NCBI GenBank assembly: GCA_007129145.1
Contig: SKWC01000408.1
Coordinates: 1 to 5,710 of the forward strand
DNA: 5,710 bases
Source of the DNA: Rubritepida sp.
GTDB lineage: Bacteria; Pseudomonadota; Alphaproteobacteria; Acetobacterales; Acetobacteraceae
Direction of reading: 5' to 3'
Below, piece after piece: positions 1 to 5,470 of the stretch; position 1 is the first letter of the stretch, and the number at the start of each line of letters is the position of its first letter. The notes under the pieces were generated by a model. It ran no database searches and was not told where the DNA came from. It worked only from the letters and a program-made list of their open reading frames with translations. The position numbers and the translations under genes were made by a program.

Positions 1-115
1 AGAGCGGCGCGCCCTGCTGCTGGCCCTGCTGCGTGCCGCGCCCGAGGCCCGCCTGCCGCCCGGCGCGCGGCGCGAATTCGAATGCCTGGGATGGCCGGCG
101 CCGGAAGGGTCCTGA
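1..115 (+). CDS. C-terminal fragment of an unidentified protein
   Basis: An open frame enters from the left edge (first full codon at position 2) and ends at TGA 113-115, giving 37 residues that end in the residues LGWPAPEGS. Nearly every codon ends in G or C, as in the real genes here, which supports true coding. The visible part is rich in Leu, Ala and Arg, with a short hydrophobic helix-like start (residues ALLLALLRAA) followed by a Pro/Arg-rich stretch. I do not recognise the family, and no motif is visible. It runs convergently into the enoyl-CoA hydratase gene, with only 14 bases between the two stop codons and no terminator hairpin with a T tract between them. The evidence is codon pattern and position only, so the call could be wrong. 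Confidence 0.5.
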   Translation, partial: ERRALLLALLRAAPEARLPPGARREFECLGWPAPEGS

Positions 116-129
116 GGCGGCGGCCCCCC

Positions 130-879
130 CTAGCGCTTGCGCCCGAGGAAGGCGCCCATCATCCGCGCCGGTTCATCGGTTTCGAAGGCGCTGGCGAAGG
201 CCGGGATGCCGGCCGCCACCGCCTCGGACAGGCTCAGCTCCTCCCAGGCGCGGATCAGCGCCTTCTGGTTCGCGATGGCGCGCAGCCCGGCCTCGCGCAG
301 CATCCCCACCCATTCCTCCACCGCGGCGTCCAGCGCATCGAGGGGCACCACGCGCTCGCAGAAGCCCCAGGCCTCGGCGGTGGCGGCGTCGATCGTCTCG
401 CCGAGCAGCAGCAGGCGGCGGGTGCGGCCCCAGCCGATCAGCCCCGGCAGCAGCGCCGCCTCGACGACCGAGGGGATCCCCACGCGCACCTCGGGCATGC
501 CGAAATGCGCCGCGCCGGCGGCGATGCGCAGGTCGCAGGCGGCGGCGATCTCCATCCCCGCGCCGAGGCACCAGCCCTGGACGCGCGCGATCACCGGCAC
601 CGGGCAGGCGCGGATCGCGGCGCAGGCCCGGTGCACCTGGGTGATGAAGGCCCGCGCGCCCGAGGGCGTGTCGATGGCGCCCATCTCGCGGATGTCGGCG
701 CCGCCGATGAAGGCGCGCGTCCCCTCCCCGGTCAGCACCACGGCGCGGATGCCCTCGTCCACGGCGAATGCCTGGGCCAGTTGCTCCAGCAGGGCCGAGT
801 TCAGGCAGTTGAGCTTGGCCTCATGCGCGACGGTGACGCGCCGCACATCGCCGCTGTCCGAGACGATGATCCGGCTCAT
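130..879 (-). CDS. Enoyl-CoA hydratase/isomerase (crotonase) family protein
   Basis: A 249-residue protein of the crotonase fold, close to the usual 255-265 residues. Family members act on acyl-CoA thioesters in the cytoplasm; the classical member hydrates trans-2-enoyl-CoA to 3-hydroxyacyl-CoA in beta-oxidation. Visible signatures are the CoA/oxyanion-hole segment FIGGADIREM (about residues 57-66), the second oxyanion segment GWCLGAGMEIAAACD (102-116) and FGMPEVRVGIPS (126-137). Glu110 and Glu130 align with the two catalytic glutamates of rat mitochondrial enoyl-CoA hydratase (Glu144, Glu164), so true hydratase activity is plausible. The acyl-chain substrate cannot be inferred. The start is ambiguous: an in-frame ATG also lies at 891 (adding MGHA), and neither ATG has a good Shine-Dalgarno sequence. 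I prefer 879 because MSRIIVSDSGDVRRVTV fits a typical crotonase N-terminus and because this ATG overlaps the stop of an upstream 10-codon ORF as ATGA. The gene stands alone and diverges from queG. Confidence 0.93.
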   Translation of the reverse strand: MSRIIVSDSGDVRRVTVAHEAKLNCLNSALLEQLAQAFAVDEGIRAVVLTGEGTRAFIGGADIREMGAIDTPSGARAFITQVHRACAAIRACPVPVIARVQGWCLGAGMEIAAACDLRIAAGAAHFGMPEVRVGIPSVVEAALLPGLIGWGRTRRLLLLGETIDAATAEAWGFCERVVPLDALDAAVEEWVGMLREAGLRAIANQKALIRAWEELSLSEAVAAGIPAFASAFETDEPARMMGAFLGRKR

Positions 880-908
880 GGCGTGGCCCATCTGCTGGCA
901 TCGCGCAT
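876..908 (-). CDS. Possible 10-codon leader ORF coupled to the enoyl-CoA hydratase gene
   Basis: The ATG at 908 opens a 10-residue frame (MRDASRWATP) whose TGA (876-878) overlaps the ATG at 879 of the hydratase gene as ATGA. This ATG has the best ribosome binding site in the region: GGAGG at 920-916 on the minus strand, 7 bases upstream. The hydratase starts themselves have none. The simplest reading is a translated leader that passes ribosomes to the hydratase by termination-reinitiation. A less likely alternative is a sequencing or real frameshift separating the true N-terminus from the gene. The peptide resembles nothing I recognise, and no attenuator structure is obvious. Confidence 0.35.
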   Translation of the reverse strand: MRDASRWATP

Positions 909-915
909 CAGGCTT

Positions 916-920
916 CCTCC
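916..920 (-). promoter_or_regulatory. Shine-Dalgarno GGAGG serving the ATG at 908
   Basis: On the minus strand, GGAGG (within GCGGAGGAAGCC) sits 7 bases from the ATG at 908. It is 24 and 36 bases from the ATGs at 891 and 879, too far to serve them directly. It is the only purine-rich ribosome binding site near the 5' end of the enoyl-CoA hydratase gene. Confidence 0.5.
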
Positions 921-970
921 GCTTCGCGTTCCCAGCCCGCTATGGCATGGCGGCGGCGGTGGCGCGAAGC
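921..970. repeat. Inverted repeat in the divergent region between enoyl-CoA hydratase and queG
   Basis: GCTTCGCG (921-928) is repeated exactly in inverse orientation as CGCGAAGC (963-970), with 34 bases between the arms. A second, overlapping hairpin can form from GGTGGC (958-963) and GCCACC (977-982) around a 13-base loop. In sequence this GC-rich, short inverted repeats arise easily by chance. Its place between two divergent genes makes an operator or 5' UTR structure possible but unproven. I see no convincing -35/-10 pair in 892-1061. Confidence 0.25.
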
Positions 971-1024
971 CCGCTTGCCACCCGCACCCGCCCGCGCCTA
1001 AGCGCAGCCCATGGCAGCCCCGCC

Positions 1025-1048
1025 CCCGTCCCGGCCCGTCCCGGCCCG
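1025..1048 (+). repeat. 10-bp tandem repeat just upstream of the queG start
   Basis: CCCGTCCCGG occurs twice in perfect tandem (1025-1034 and 1035-1044), followed by a partial third copy CCCG (1045-1048). It lies between the two candidate queG start codons (1011 and 1062). A 10-bp unit is not a multiple of three, so gain or loss of one copy would break any reading frame passing through it. This favours translation beginning downstream at 1062. Confidence 0.6.
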
Positions 1049-1061
1049 CCCAGACCCGCGC

Positions 1062-2108
1062 ATGAGCGGCGCCGCGGCCGAGATCCGCGCCGAGGCGAAG
1101 CGGCTGGGCTTCGAGGCGGTGGGCTTCACCCGCGCCCACCTACCCGAGGCGACGCGCGCGCGGCTCGATGCCTGGCTGGCCGAAGGGCGCCAGGGCGGCA
1201 TGGGCTGGATGGAGACGCGGCGCCACGAGCGCGCCCAGCCACGGGGGCTCTGGCCCGAGGCCGTCAGCGTGATCAGCCTCGGCCAGAACTACGGCCCCGA
1301 GCACGACCCGCTGGCCAGCCTGGAGCAGCCCGGCCGCGCCACCATCTCCTGCTACGCCCAGGGGCGCGACTACCACGATGTGGTGAAGAAGCGGCTGAAG
1401 GCGCTGGGGCAGTGGATGGCGCGCCGCTTCAGGGGCAGCGGCCTCAAGGTGTTCGTGGACACCGCCCCGGTCATGGAGAAGCCGCTGGCGCAGCAGGCGG
1501 GGTTGGGCTGGCAGGGCAAGCACAGCAACCTGGTCAGCCGCGAATGGGGCTCCTGGCTGTTCCTGGGCGAGATCTACACCACCCTCGATTTGCCGCCCGA
1601 TGCGCCCGAGGCCGACCATTGCGGCTCCTGCCGGGCATGCCTCGATGCCTGCCCGACGGCGGCCTTTCCCGAGCCCTATGTGCTGGATGCGCGGCGCTGC
1701 ATTTCCTACCTCACCATCGAGCATCGCGGGCCGATCCCCGAGGAATTCCGCGCCGCCATGGGCAACCGCATCTATGGCTGCGACGACTGCCTCGCCGTCT
1801 GCCCCTGGAACAAATTCGCCCGCACGGCGGCCGAGATGGCGCTGCATCCGCGCGGCCCGGTCGCGCCGCCGCTGGCCGAACTGGCCGGGCTGGACGATGC
1901 GGCCTTCCGCGCCCGCTTCGCCGGCAGCCCCATCAAGCGCATCGGCCGGGCGCGCCTGCTGCGCAATGTGGCCATCGCCATCGGCAACAGCGGCGATCCG
2001 GCGCTGCGCCCGGCGGCCGCGCTTCTGGCGGCCGACCCCGAACCGGTGCTGGCCGAGGCGGGGGGCTGGGCGCTGGCGCGATTGGAGAAGGGACACGCAG
2101 ATGCGTGA
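1062..2108 (+). CDS. queG: Epoxyqueuosine reductase QueG
   Basis: A 348-residue cytoplasmic cobalamin- and Fe-S-dependent enzyme that reduces epoxyqueuosine to queuosine in the anticodon loop of tRNA, the last step of queuosine synthesis. It matches E. coli QueG as I recall it along its length: GRDYH (101-105), FVDTAPVMEKPLAQQAGLGWQGKHS (131-155), RRCISYLTIEHRG (211-223) and MGNRIYGCDDC (233-243). Asp133 in FVDTAP corresponds to the proposed catalytic acid. Cysteines for two [4Fe-4S] clusters are all present: CGSCRACLDACP (Cys187, 190, 193, 197), Cys213 and CDDCLAVCP (Cys240, 243, 247). The C-terminal part (about 285-345) is the HEAT-like tRNA-binding region. Start: an in-frame stop at 999-1001 limits the choice to ATG 1011 or 1062. 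I chose 1062 because MSGAAAEIRAEAKRLGF begins where the family begins, while the extra 17 residues are Pro/Arg-rich and cover a 10-bp tandem repeat. Neither start has a clear Shine-Dalgarno sequence. It overlaps queC by 8 bp. Confidence 0.96.
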   Translation: MSGAAAEIRAEAKRLGFEAVGFTRAHLPEATRARLDAWLAEGRQGGMGWMETRRHERAQPRGLWPEAVSVISLGQNYGPEHDPLASLEQPGRATISCYAQGRDYHDVVKKRLKALGQWMARRFRGSGLKVFVDTAPVMEKPLAQQAGLGWQGKHSNLVSREWGSWLFLGEIYTTLDLPPDAPEADHCGSCRACLDACPTAAFPEPYVLDARRCISYLTIEHRGPIPEEFRAAMGNRIYGCDDCLAVCPWNKFARTAAEMALHPRGPVAPPLAELAGLDDAAFRARFAGSPIKRIGRARLLRNVAIAIGNSGDPALRPAAALLAADPEPVLAEAGGWALARLEKGHADA

Positions 2109-2784
2109 CGACGCCGCGCTGGTGCTGCTCTCGGGCGGGCAGGATTCCGCCACCTGCCTCGCCTGGGCGCTGGCGCGCTTCGCCCATGTCGAGACGCTGG
2201 GCTTCGACTACGGCCAGCGCCACCGCGCCGAACTCTCCCGCCGCGACGCGCTGCGCGCGGGCATGGCGGGGCCGGCGCTGGCCGAGGACCACATGCTCGA
2301 CCTCGGCGTGCTGGGCGCGCTGTCCGACACGGCGCTGACCCGCGAGGCCGAGATCGCCTTCCGCGCCGACGGGCTGCCCACCACCTTCGTGCCCGGCCGC
2401 AACCTGATCTTCCTGGGCTTCGCCGCCGCGCTGGCCATGCGCCGCGGCCTGCGCCACATCGTGCTGGGCGTCTGCGAGACGGATTACTCCGGCTATCCCG
2501 ACTGCCGCGACGACAGCATCAAGGCCATGCAGGTGGCGCTCAACCTCGGCATGGCGGCGCGCTTCGTGCTGCACACGCCGCTGATGTGGCGCGACAAGGC
2601 CGCCACCTGGCAACTGGCCGAGGAACTGGGCGGCCCCGCCCTGGTCGAGTTGATCCGCGCCGAGAGCCTCTCCTGCTACCGCGGCGTGGAAGATGCGATG
2701 CACCCCTGGGGCCGCGGCTGCGGCGACTGCCCCGCCTGCGACCTGCGCGCCCGCGGCTGGCGCGCCTGGCGCGGCGACGGCTGA
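2101..2784 (+). CDS. queC: 7-cyano-7-deazaguanine (preQ0) synthase QueC
   Basis: A 227-residue cytoplasmic enzyme that converts 7-carboxy-7-deazaguanine to 7-cyano-7-deazaguanine (preQ0) using ATP and ammonia, an early step of queuosine synthesis. The N-terminal PP-loop ATP-binding motif SGGQDS is at residues 11-16, followed by GFDYGQRH (34-41), FVPGRNLIFL (96-105), GVCETDYSGYPDCRDD (123-138) and TPLMWRDKAATW (159-170). The zinc site is complete: Cys192, then Cys207, Cys210 and Cys213 in CGDCPAC. Length and motif order are normal for QueC. The ATG at 2101 is preceded by GGAGAAGGG about 8 bases upstream, inside the end of queG. The 8-bp overlap with queG implies co-transcription and probably translational coupling. 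The gene ends 7 bases from the convergent stop of the deacylase gene, and no terminator is visible there. Confidence 0.97.
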   Translation: MRDDAALVLLSGGQDSATCLAWALARFAHVETLGFDYGQRHRAELSRRDALRAGMAGPALAEDHMLDLGVLGALSDTALTREAEIAFRADGLPTTFVPGRNLIFLGFAAALAMRRGLRHIVLGVCETDYSGYPDCRDDSIKAMQVALNLGMAARFVLHTPLMWRDKAATWQLAEELGGPALVELIRAESLSCYRGVEDAMHPWGRGCGDCPACDLRARGWRAWRGDG

Positions 2785-2791
2785 GCGCGCC

Positions 2792-4270
2792 TCACGCAGC
2801 CTTGAGCCGCGGGTTGCCCAGGAAGCGCCCCGCAGCCGCGGTGGTGGCCTCATTGCCCTCGCGGTAGGTCTCGATGCCGTTGCACCACACCGTCAATATG
2901 CCCTCCGAGATGGCGGTGGGGTTCGCATAGGTCGCGTGGTCGCGCACCCGGGCGGGGTCGAACAGCACGAGGTCCGCGAAGGCGCCGGGGCGGATCACGC
3001 CGCGGTCGGGCAGGCCGAAGACCTGGGCGCAGCGGCCGGTCATCTTGTGGATGGCGGTCTCCAGGCTGAACAGCCCGATGTCGCGCACATAGCGGCCCAG
3101 CACGCGCGGGAAGGTGCCCCACAGGCGCGGATGCGGCTTCTCGTCATGCGGGATGCCGTCGCTGCCGATCATGCTGCGCGGATGCGCCATGATGCGCTGC
3201 ACATCGGCCTCGTCCATCATGAAGCTGATGGCACCCGCGGGCAGCAGGCGGTCGGCCGCGGCGCGGCGCGTCATGCCCCATTCATGCGCGATGTCATCCA
3301 GGTCCCGCCCCGCCACCTCCGGGTGGGGCACGGACCAGGTGATCAGCACCTTCACATCCTGGCGCAGCTTGTCGGGCATCAGCACGGTCGAGCCCGCGGG
3401 GTAGGGATAGACGTCGAAGGCCACCGGCTGATCCTGGCCGAGGCTGTCCATCAGCGCGAGCGTCTCGCGCGAGCGGCCGAAATTCTCGGCCATCGAGCAT
3501 TTGTGGTGGCTGATCACCACCTCCAGCGCGCCCTTGCCGCCGCCCGCCTCGCGCCCGGTGCGCAGCGTCTCGCGGATGCTGTCCAGCACGCCATCGGCCT
3601 CGTCGCGCATGTGGGTGGCATAGAGCCCGCCCTCCTCGGCCAGCACCTCGGCCACCGCGATCACCTCCTCGGTGGGGGCCTGCGCGTTGGGCGGGTAGTA
3701 GAGCCCCGTGGAGAAGCCGCCCGCGCCCTCGCGCAGGGCGGCGCGCAGCCGGTCCTGCATGCGCGCGATCTCATGGTCCCTGGCCGGGCGATAGACGTCG
3801 CCCTCCATCGCATCCATCCGCAGCGCCATGTGGCCGCAGAAGGCGAAGGTGTTCACCGCCGGGGGGTTCTTCGCCAGCGCCTCCGCGTATTCGCCGAAGC
3901 CGCCCAGCGTCCACCAGCTTTCGTCGCCCAGCAGGTCGAGCGGCGGCGGCGGGCGCTTGCCCATGCGGGTGGGGGCCAGGCTGATGCCGCAATTGCCCAC
4001 CACCACCGTGGTCACGCCCTGGCTCGACTTGCAGTGCAGGCAGTTCGGCCCGCACAGCACGGCGCGGTCGTCATGGGTGTGGGCGTCGATGAAGCCGGGC
4101 GCCAGCGCCATTCCCTTGGCCTCGATCTCGCGCGCGCCGGACGCCCCGCCGAGGTCGCCCACCGCCACCAGCCGGTCGCCCTCCACCGCCACATCGGCGC
4201 GGTAGCGGGGGGCGCCCGTGCCATCCAGCACGGTGGCGTCTCTCACGATCAGGTCGCAGCGCAGGGCCAT
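2792..4270 (-). CDS. N-acyl-D-amino-acid deacylase (D-aminoacylase) family amidohydrolase
   Basis: A 492-residue zinc-dependent amidohydrolase, close to the 480-495 residues usual for D-aminoacylases, which hydrolyse N-acyl-D-amino acids to a free D-amino acid and a carboxylate. The N-terminal small beta domain (about 1-55) is followed by the metallo-barrel. The motifs match Alcaligenes D-aminoacylase: GFIDAHTHDD (59-68; His64, His66), GNCGISLAP (92-100; metal-ligand Cys94), YATHMRDE (217-224; His220), ISHHKC (253-258; His255/256) and MIGSDGIPHD (367-376; Asp371). The end, RPGAFADLVLFDP (427-439), is the usual amidohydrolase closing strand. No signal peptide is seen, so it should be cytoplasmic. 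The ATG at 4270 has GGAG 8 bases upstream, and the family homology begins there; the frame stays open upstream to 4501, but that part runs through intergenic sequence and into dctP. It is divergent from the TRAP receptor gene, which suggests a shared substrate or inducer. Exact substrate (D-amino acid, D-glutamate, dihydropyrimidine-like) is not determined. Confidence 0.92.
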   Translation of the reverse strand: MALRCDLIVRDATVLDGTGAPRYRADVAVEGDRLVAVGDLGGASGAREIEAKGMALAPGFIDAHTHDDRAVLCGPNCLHCKSSQGVTTVVVGNCGISLAPTRMGKRPPPPLDLLGDESWWTLGGFGEYAEALAKNPPAVNTFAFCGHMALRMDAMEGDVYRPARDHEIARMQDRLRAALREGAGGFSTGLYYPPNAQAPTEEVIAVAEVLAEEGGLYATHMRDEADGVLDSIRETLRTGREAGGGKGALEVVISHHKCSMAENFGRSRETLALMDSLGQDQPVAFDVYPYPAGSTVLMPDKLRQDVKVLITWSVPHPEVAGRDLDDIAHEWGMTRRAAADRLLPAGAISFMMDEADVQRIMAHPRSMIGSDGIPHDEKPHPRLWGTFPRVLGRYVRDIGLFSLETAIHKMTGRCAQVFGLPDRGVIRPGAFADLVLFDPARVRDHATYANPTAISEGILTVWCNGIETYREGNEATTAAAGRFLGNPRLKAA

Positions 4271-4279
4271 GGGCGGAAC

Positions 4280-4377
4280 TCCGGCAGGCAATGATGCCCC
4301 AGGATGGGGCCGCGCCGCGCCGCCGCCAACCATCCGGCAGGCAGGGCACGGAAATGCCCATTGCCAGCCGCCTGCCG
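4280..4377. repeat. Three copies of CGGCAGGC in the deacylase/TRAP divergent region
   Basis: TCCGGCAGGCA occurs at 4280-4290 and again, identically, at 4333-4343 (53 bp apart). Its core CGGCAGGC (4282-4289 and 4335-4342) appears a third time inverted, as GCCTGCCG, at 4370-4377. The first copy abuts the Shine-Dalgarno sequence of the deacylase gene and the third overlaps the palindrome in front of dctP. Repeated sites in both orientations in a 145-base divergent gap fit a regulator acting on both genes, but the high GC content makes chance recurrence possible. Confidence 0.4.
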
Positions 4378-4390
4378 CATGAAGTATGCG
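4361..4390 (+). promoter_or_regulatory. Weak candidate sigma-70 promoter for the TRAP operon
   Basis: TTGCCA at 4361-4366 matches the -35 consensus at five of six bases. An 18-base spacer leads to TATGCG at 4385-4390, which matches only the first half of a -10 box. The -10 would fall inside the right part of the palindrome at 4373-4393, so a protein bound there could block transcription. The assignment is tentative. Confidence 0.2.
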
Positions 4391-4393
4391 GCA
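4373..4393. promoter_or_regulatory. Perfect palindrome upstream of dctP, candidate operator
   Basis: TGCCGCAT (4373-4380) and ATGCGGCA (4386-4393) are exact inverse complements around the 5-base centre GAAGT. The palindrome ends 10 bases before the GGGAGG ribosome binding site of the TRAP receptor gene. A 21-bp palindrome with a short centre in a divergent catabolic/transport promoter region is typical of a dimeric repressor site (for example of the GntR or IclR types), though no regulator gene is in the window. As RNA it would instead form a small hairpin in the 5' leader. The sequence alone does not decide between these. Confidence 0.5.
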
Positions 4394-4402
4394 AACTCTC
4401 AA

Positions 4403-4408
4403 GGGAGG
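4403..4408 (+). promoter_or_regulatory. Strong Shine-Dalgarno site of dctP
   Basis: GGGAGG lies 7 bases before the ATG at 4416 and decides the start of the TRAP receptor gene there. The in-frame ATG at 4386 lies inside the palindrome and would place ten extra residues before an otherwise ideal signal peptide. Confidence 0.85.
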
Positions 4409-4415
4409 ACATATT

Positions 4416-5390
4416 ATGACGCTGTTCCGCCGCTCGGCCCTGGCCGCCGGCCTCGCCACGCTGCTCGCCGGCCCGGCGCTGGCGCAGACCCAGATCACCA
4501 TCCAGCACGCGCTGCCGCTGAACAGCCACTATGGCGCCGGCGCGCTGGCCTTCCAGGAGGCGCTGCAGCGCCTGACCAGCAACCGCTTCGCGGTGACCAT
4601 CCAGCGCAACGACAATGAGCGCGAGATGATCGAGAGCGTGCAGATCGGCACGCTGGACTGCACGATCACCTCCACCGGGCCGGTGGGCAATTTCGTGCCC
4701 GCGGTGCGCAATGTGGACGTGCCCTTCCTGTTCCGCGACTACGCCCACGCCCGCGGCGTGCTGGACAGCGAGATCGGCCAGGAACTGCTGGCGCAGTTCA
4801 CCCCGCGCGGGCTGGCGGGCGTGATCTGGATGGAGAACGGCTTCCGCCACCTGACCAATTCGCGCCGCGAGGTCACCACGCCCGAGCATGTGCGCGGGCT
4901 GAAGGTGCGCACCATGGAAAACCAGGTGCACATGCGCGCCTTCACGGCGCTGGGCGCCCTGCCCACGCCGATGGCCTTCAGCGAGCTGGTGCCCGCGCTG
5001 CAGCAGGGCACGGTGGACGGGCAGGAGAACCCGATCCCGGTGATCGTGGCGAACAACCTGAACCAGGTGCAGCGCCACCTCTCGCTCACGGCCCATGTCT
5101 ATTCGCCGGCGGTTCTGATCTGCAGCCCGGCCACGCTGGCCGCGCTCTCGGCCGAGGACCGGGCGCATTTCATGGCCGCGGCCCGCGCCGCCCAGGAGGC
5201 CAACCGCAACCGCGTCTCCGAGGATGAGCGCAACGGCGTCGATGAACTGCGCCGCCGCGGCATGACCGTGATCACCGAGGTGGACACGGCCGCCTTCCAG
5301 AACGCGCTGGCCCCGGCCTTCGCGGAGTTCGAGCGCACCCTGGACGGCGCGCTGCTGCGCCGCATCCGCGACTGGCGCCCCGCCGGCTGA
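4416..5390 (+). CDS. dctP: TRAP transporter substrate-binding protein, DctP family
   Basis: A 324-residue periplasmic receptor that captures an organic anion and hands it to the TRAP (DctQM) membrane permease, which is driven by an ion gradient. A Sec signal peptide is clear: basic start MTLFRR, hydrophobic core (about 8-18) and ALA cleavage after Ala23, leaving a mature protein starting QTQITIQHALP. Family hallmarks are HALPLNSHYGAGALAFQEAL (31-50), PFLFRDYAHARGVL (103-116), ENGFRHLTNSRREV (140-153), GLKVRTMEN (161-169; Arg165 corresponds to the arginine that salt-bridges the ligand carboxylate), PMAFSELVPALQQGTVDGQENP (185-206) and SPAVLICS (230-237). Length is normal. The start at 4416 is set by a strong Shine-Dalgarno site. 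A terminator-like hairpin and then the small permease gene follow. The substrate is unknown; the divergent N-acyl-D-amino-acid deacylase suggests an acyl-amino acid or its product, which is inference only. Confidence 0.95.
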   Translation: MTLFRRSALAAGLATLLAGPALAQTQITIQHALPLNSHYGAGALAFQEALQRLTSNRFAVTIQRNDNEREMIESVQIGTLDCTITSTGPVGNFVPAVRNVDVPFLFRDYAHARGVLDSEIGQELLAQFTPRGLAGVIWMENGFRHLTNSRREVTTPEHVRGLKVRTMENQVHMRAFTALGALPTPMAFSELVPALQQGTVDGQENPIPVIVANNLNQVQRHLSLTAHVYSPAVLICSPATLAALSAEDRAHFMAAARAAQEANRNRVSEDERNGVDELRRRGMTVITEVDTAAFQNALAPAFAEFERTLDGALLRRIRDWRPAG

Positions 5391-5411
5391 GCCGCCATCC
5401 AGCCGCTTCGG

Positions 5412-5442
5412 GGGGCGCGGGTTGATCGCCCGCGCCCCTTTT
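5412..5442 (+). terminator. Hairpin plus TTTT between dctP and dctQ (probable partial terminator)
   Basis: GGGGCGCGGG (5412-5421) and CCCGCGCCCC (5429-5438) form a perfect 10-bp stem around a 7-base loop, followed at once by TTTT (5439-5442). This has the form of a rho-independent terminator with a short T tract. It lies 22 bases after the receptor stop and 28 bases before the small permease start, inside what should be one operon. A leaky terminator here, or a 3'-end stabilising hairpin, would yield more receptor than permease. Confidence 0.65.
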
Positions 5443-5470
5443 CCGTCCCGCGCCGGAGGATGCACGCCGC

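Noticed and set aside
892..1061. preQ1 riboswitch in front of queG/queC
   Set aside because: I see no preQ1-I or preQ1-II type aptamer pattern in this GC-rich leader; the hairpins present do not resemble one.
1140..2153. 337-codon minus-strand open frame antisense to queG
   Set aside because: It is a shadow of queG with no recognisable domain, Arg/Ala/Gly-rich composition and a start inside queC.
137..2338. Very long plus-strand open frame antisense to the hydratase gene and out of frame with queG and queC
   Set aside because: It crosses two recognised gene regions and their divergent gap, and its product is low-complexity Arg/Ala/Pro sequence. Long stop-free shadow frames are expected at this GC content.
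2693..4294. 533-codon plus-strand open frame antisense to the deacylase gene
   Set aside because: It mirrors the deacylase gene, whose protein has clear family motifs; the antisense product is His/Ala/Arg-rich without recognisable domains.
4296..4310. GCCCC/GGGGC hairpin in the deacylase leader
   Set aside because: It is only a 5-bp stem in GC-rich DNA with no T tract on either strand, so it is not distinguishable from chance.
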